A DNA stretch of 10,555 nucleotides from Tannerella sp. (lineage in GTDB: Bacteria > Bacteroidota > Bacteroidia > Bacteroidales > Tannerellaceae): contig JAITDQ010000112.1 in NCBI GenBank assembly GCA_031282485.1, forward strand, positions 1-10,555, written 5' to 3'. The notes under the pieces are model-generated. The model searched no databases. It was not told the origin of the DNA and worked only from the letters and a program-made list of their open reading frames with translations. Of the stretch, positions 7,526-10,555 are shown piece after piece. Positions within the stretch are counted from its first letter, which is position 1. Each line of letters starts with the position of its first letter. The position numbers were made by a program, and so were the translations under genes.

Positions 7526-7533
7526 TTACAGAG

Positions 7534-7572
7534 GCAGCCGCCTGTTATAACAGGCGGTTGCTTTATCTTTTT
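7534..7572 (+). terminator. Rho-independent terminator after the mutarotase-esterase pair
   Basis: GCAGCCGCCTGTT (7534-7546) pairs with AACAGGCGGTTGC (7549-7561), with one G-T wobble; the innermost pairs probably open into a 4-6 nt loop. The stem is followed by TTTATCTTTTT. It begins eight bases after the esterase stop codon and separates that gene from the 857-residue hydrolase. Confidence 0.9.
7564..7571 (+). promoter_or_regulatory. Weak -7-like element upstream of the 857-residue hydrolase
   Basis: TATCTTTT differs from TAnnTTTG only in the last base. It lies 32 bases before the ATG at 7604, a leader length similar to other genes here. It sits inside the U-tract of the preceding terminator, so the match may be chance; without it the hydrolase would depend on read-through. 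Confidence 0.25.
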
Positions 7573-7603
7573 ACCGGACGAATAACCTTAAAAAATTCAA
7601 CTG

Positions 7604-10177
7604 ATGAAGCGTTATAAATTAAACAGAAAGTGTCTATATGCCATCGTTATCATATTTGGCATTGCGCTGCAAGGGTCGGTTTCTCAAAATATAGTGACCG
7701 TTTTCGGTCAGGAGAAAATAGAAAAGACCGACGAAGGGGAAGTTTTTCACAAGTTCAAGAAAGGACTGTTCCTTCCGGGGGCTGTGAACCCGGGAACACT
7801 GTTCAATGCCCAGGACATGATTGCCTGGATGTATGCTACCGGCAGGTATGTAACTCCACAGGCGGGAGATTCGCTGACTTATTCCTATCCGAATATGGTT
7901 CAAAACCGGGAACAGGCACAGGCGCGGGAGAGAATGATGAGAAACATGGGAATGACCCCTCCCGCTCAATGGAAATGGTCGGAAACGGAAGTCGATTCTG
8001 TGGGCGTATTTCGGAATCCGTTCCTGCGTTCGGCCTGTTTGTATACGGCTTACGAATCTCCGCGGGAACAGGTTTCCCTGCTGGAAACGACCGGCGGTAC
8101 GCGGGTCTATATCAATGGATTTCCGCATGAAGGCGATCATTACGATTTCGGCTATACGCTGATACCGGTCAGGTTGAAAAAGGGATTAAATGAGTTTATA
8201 CATACGCCGGGACGTTTCGGCCGCGTAGCTGCAAAATTAGTGAAACCGGACAAACCGGTCATGTTCACCAAACGCGATATGACCGTCCCGGATATCATTA
8301 TCGGCGAAGAAGACCCGAAATGGGCGGCAATACGCGTGATAAACGCTACCGAAAAAACATTGCGCGGACTGACCGTACGTGCAACCCTTGCTTCGGGACA
8401 GCAGACAGAGCATAAAACCGATGATATCATGCCGCTCGCCGTACGGAAATTGAAATACCGGATACCGGCGGCAAAAAACGGCGTTGCAGGCGATGTGAAT
8501 GTCACGCTGGAACTGCTGGATAAATCGGGTAAGGTGATAGACCGGACGGAAATTACGCTACGAAGCGTATCGCCTTCCACGTATCATGAGCGGACGTTCG
8601 TCAGCCGTATTGACGGCAGCGTGCAATACTACAGCGTGGCGCCGGCTGTCCGCAACACGCCCGGCGAAACGAAGGCCATGGTACTGTCGGTGCATGGCGC
8701 CGGCGTTGAAGCCCGGAGCCAAGCTCGGTCTTACAGTCACAAGGAATGGACGGATATTGTCGCCGCCACAAACAGGCGTCCTTATGGCTTTAACTGGGAA
8801 GACTGGGGACGGATAGACGCTCTGGAAACGCTTGAAGAAGCCAAAAGAGTGTTCCGTCCCGACCTCTCGAAAATCTATCTGACGGGACACTCCATGGGTG
8901 GTCACGGCACATGGGTTTTGGGAACAACCTATCCTGATAAATTTGCTGCAATCGCGCCCTGCGCCTCCTACCCCGACATAATCACTTACGGCCGCAGACC
9001 GGACGAGATGCACAGCGACTATCCGTTTTACAAAGCTTTCGAACGGAGCGCCAATGCCGGACGCATCCTGTCCATAATACAAAACCTGAAACAGTCGGGC
9101 GTCTACATCTTCCACGGCGACGCCGACAGGGTAGTGCCTACCGAACAGGCTCGTAAAATGCGCGGGATACTGGGTGAATTTCACCCCGATTTCTGTTATT
9201 ATGAGTATCCCGGCGGCGAACACTGGTTTGGAAATATCAGCATGGACTGGCCGCCCATTTTCGAATTTTTCTCGCGTCATGCGATTCCGTCCCCGAAAGA
9301 GGTAAAGACGATTGATTTCCACACGGCTTCACCATCCGTTTCGGCCTCCGACTATTGGATCAGGGTGGAACAGCAGATTGAGGCATATCAGCTTACCAAC
9401 GTAAAAGTCATGCGGGAAAAAGATACCGTATTCATACAAAACGCCGGGAATGTGGCGATACTGGAGCTTGACATCCCGTCGTCAGGAATAGACGCGGAAG
9501 CCGTTACCGTCTACGCCGGCAGTCAAACATTGCGTGTTCCGGGCAACCGGAAGGCGTTGTTGGAATTTGACGGCGAACGCTGGAGCATAAAGGAATCGTT
9601 AAACCTCAAACATAAATATTCAGGCCGTAACGGAGGCTTCAAACAGGTGTTTGACAACCATGTAGTTTTCGTTTACGCCACCGGAGGCAACCGTCAGGAG
9701 AACGAATGGTATCGCAACAAGGCGCGTTTTGATGCCGAAACATTCTACTACCGGGGAAACGGTTCGATAGATGTTATTCCCGATACGGAATTTTCCCTCT
9801 CCGGGTATTCAAACCGGAACGTCGTCATCTACGGAAACAAAAACAACAACAGCGCATGGCCGCTTTTGCTGAAAGATTGCCCGGTACAGGTAAGCAGGAA
9901 TGAAATAAAAGCCGGGGACACGTCCTTTACCGGCGACGATTTGGGCGTATACTTTGTCTATCCGCACCCGGCAAACGACCATGCGCTGGTCGGCGTAATC
10001 GCCGGGACAGGTCTTCCGGGAATGCGTGCAACCTCGCCCAACAATTACATCTCCGGCATTACCGGTTTCCCTGACATCATGATTTACCGCGCCGACGTGT
10101 TACGCGACGGCCTTCCGGCCGTGGAAATCGCCGGTTTCTTTAATAATGACTGGACATTGACGAGGGAAGATATGTGA
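7604..10177 (+). CDS. Large secreted multidomain serine hydrolase (S9/esterase-like)
   Basis: An 857-residue exported protein with a central alpha/beta-hydrolase. Signal peptide about 1-28 (basic start, hydrophobic 11-24). Residues about 45-215 form a beta-rich region resembling a galactose-binding-like fold (RVYINGFPHEGD, then LKKGLNEF). About 225-330 looks like an Ig-type beta sandwich. The hydrolase lies at about 335-560: oxyanion-region HGAGVEA (364-370), nucleophile Ser430 in GHSMGGHG, Asp508 in HGDADRVVP and His540 in GGEHWFG, a complete triad. About 571-665 is beta-rich again. About 666-857 alternates strands and Gly-rich turns (VVFVYATGG, VVIYGN, ALVGVIAGT), like an alpha/beta module that I associate with large bacteroidal and planctomycete S9-annotated esterases, but cannot name. 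Peptidase or carbohydrate esterase are both possible; a neighbouring esterase and mutarotase favour the latter. Start ATG at 7604 gives the signal peptide. Confidence 0.88.
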   Translation: MKRYKLNRKCLYAIVIIFGIALQGSVSQNIVTVFGQEKIEKTDEGEVFHKFKKGLFLPGAVNPGTLFNAQDMIAWMYATGRYVTPQAGDSLTYSYPNMVQNREQAQARERMMRNMGMTPPAQWKWSETEVDSVGVFRNPFLRSACLYTAYESPREQVSLLETTGGTRVYINGFPHEGDHYDFGYTLIPVRLKKGLNEFIHTPGRFGRVAAKLVKPDKPVMFTKRDMTVPDIIIGEEDPKWAAIRVINATEKTLRGLTVRATLASGQQTEHKTDDIMPLAVRKLKYRIPAAKNGVAGDVNVTLELLDKSGKVIDRTEITLRSVSPSTYHERTFVSRIDGSVQYYSVAPAVRNTPGETKAMVLSVHGAGVEARSQARSYSHKEWTDIVAATNRRPYGFNWEDWGRIDALETLEEAKRVFRPDLSKIYLTGHSMGGHGTWVLGTTYPDKFAAIAPCASYPDIITYGRRPDEMHSDYPFYKAFERSANAGRILSIIQNLKQSGVYIFHGDADRVVPTEQARKMRGILGEFHPDFCYYEYPGGEHWFGNISMDWPPIFEFFSRHAIPSPKEVKTIDFHTASPSVSASDYWIRVEQQIEAYQLTNVKVMREKDTVFIQNAGNVAILELDIPSSGIDAEAVTVYAGSQTLRVPGNRKALLEFDGERWSIKESLNLKHKYSGRNGGFKQVFDNHVVFVYATGGNRQENEWYRNKARFDAETFYYRGNGSIDVIPDTEFSLSGYSNRNVVIYGNKNNNSAWPLLLKDCPVQVSRNEIKAGDTSFTGDDLGVYFVYPHPANDHALVGVIAGTGLPGMRATSPNNYISGITGFPDIMIYRADVLRDGLPAVEIAGFFNNDWTLTREDM

Positions 10178-10186
10178 ATTATTTAC

Positions 10187-10194
10187 TACCTTTG
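10187..10194 (+). promoter_or_regulatory. Bacteroidota -7 promoter element for the 80-residue gene
   Basis: TACCTTTG followed by TC is an exact TAnnTTTG match. It lies 10 bases after the stop codon of the large hydrolase and 25 bases before the ATG at 10219, with an AT-rich leader. There is no clear -33 element. It implies separate transcription of the small gene. Confidence 0.6.
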
Positions 10195-10218
10195 TCGTGT
10201 CATTTAAAATAAAACGAT

Positions 10219-10461
10219 ATGGAAAACAGGATTTCAGATGTAGCGATGCAAGATTTTGCGTCTCTGCATGACGGAGAACAAATTCCGGGCATAACGTTCG
10301 ATAAAGAGGGTAATCCCGCAGGTTGTTATACCGTCGAGGAGGTTCTCGACGAAATAGACCGTCAAGCCATTGAGCAATTCGGCGAAACGCATCGCGAAAC
10401 GGTAAATGCCCGCCGCAAAAGATGGAACGAAGACGGGTTATGGCATTTCAGAATGTTGTAA
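10219..10461 (+). CDS. Small hypothetical protein, 80 residues
   Basis: I do not recognise a named family. The protein is soluble-looking, with no signal peptide or membrane segment. The N-terminal half has a short acidic stretch and GITFDKEGNPAGCYTVEEV, which reads like a beta-hairpin leading into a helix. The second half is highly charged and probably helical (DEIDRQAIEQFGETHRETV, then NARRKRWNEDG), ending in WHFRML. The overall size and the helix-rich charged C-terminus would fit a DNA-binding antitoxin or a small regulatory partner, but no toxin gene is visible, so this is only a guess. The coding case rests on a good -7 promoter element, an A-rich leader (AAAATAAAACGAT) and natural residue composition. 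The stop is TAA at 10459-10461. Confidence 0.8.
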   Translation: MENRISDVAMQDFASLHDGEQIPGITFDKEGNPAGCYTVEEVLDEIDRQAIEQFGETHRETVNARRKRWNEDGLWHFRML

Positions 10462-10480
10462 ACCGTCTGTTGCTTATTCG

Positions 10481-10555
10481 TTAGGCATTAGGCGGGTGAA
10501 TTTCATCATAAATTTTGCGAAAATCGTGGCTCAGATGGAAATAATTCCTAACTTT
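10481..10555 (-). CDS. Possible 3' end of a convergent gene cut by the window edge
   Basis: On the minus strand one frame is open from the last base for 24 codons and ends with TAA at 10481-10483. The peptide has protein-like composition (…HLSHDFRKIYDEIHPPNA), while the other two minus frames stop within eight codons. Twenty-four open codons are well within chance, and no terminator hairpin is seen between this stop and the 80-residue gene 19 bases away. Treat as tentative. Confidence 0.25.
   Translation of the reverse strand, partial: KVRNYFHLSHDFRKIYDEIHPPNA

Noticed and set aside
8558..9322. 254-codon open frame on the minus strand inside the 857-residue hydrolase gene
   Set aside because: Antisense shadow: it covers the Ser430, Asp508 and nearly all of the triad region of the real gene and shows no domain or start context of its own.

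Overview
The window reads as an ordinary chromosomal stretch of a member of the Bacteroidota, most likely order Bacteroidales. Four candidate promoters carry the TAnnTTTG -7 element typical of the phylum. Start codons are mostly preceded by A-rich leaders rather than strong Shine-Dalgarno sites. Several products are characteristic of the group: DUF1573 proteins, a lipoprotein mutarotase and large secreted esterases. The genus cannot be fixed from the sequence alone. Coding density is high, and no stretch over 300 bases lacks a gene. I see no rRNA, tRNA, CRISPR array, insertion sequence or phage gene.

Left part (1-2046): the 3' part of an ATP-dependent 6-phosphofructokinase gene (+) converges on meaB (-), which encodes the GTPase chaperone of methylmalonyl-CoA mutase. 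A bidirectional hairpin terminator lies between them and touches the meaB stop codon.

Middle part (967-5349, all -): in transcription order this is thyA, folA, a one-domain DUF1573 protein, a four-module DUF1573-type protein and meaB. thyA and folA are 11 nt apart and form the dTMP/tetrahydrofolate pair: ThyA oxidises methylene-THF to DHF and FolA reduces it back. A second promoter-like site precedes the small DUF1573 gene, so the last three genes may form their own unit. The two DUF1573 genes are paralogues that share a nearly invariant core around a CGC motif.

Right part (5459-10461, all +): a divergent promoter region separates thyA from a lipoprotein aldose 1-epimerase. It is followed by a secreted alpha/beta-hydrolase (esterase type), a terminator, an 857-residue secreted multidomain serine hydrolase and an 80-residue protein of unknown function with its own promoter. 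The first three look like extracytoplasmic carbohydrate-processing functions, but no SusC/SusD pair, glycoside hydrolase or regulator is in the window, so assignment to a polysaccharide-utilisation locus is inference.

I did not find a clear new system. The items most worth a second look are the C-terminal module of the 857-residue hydrolase, the paired DUF1573 genes between folate and B12-linked genes, the compact thyA/mutarotase divergent promoter, and the orphan 80-residue gene.
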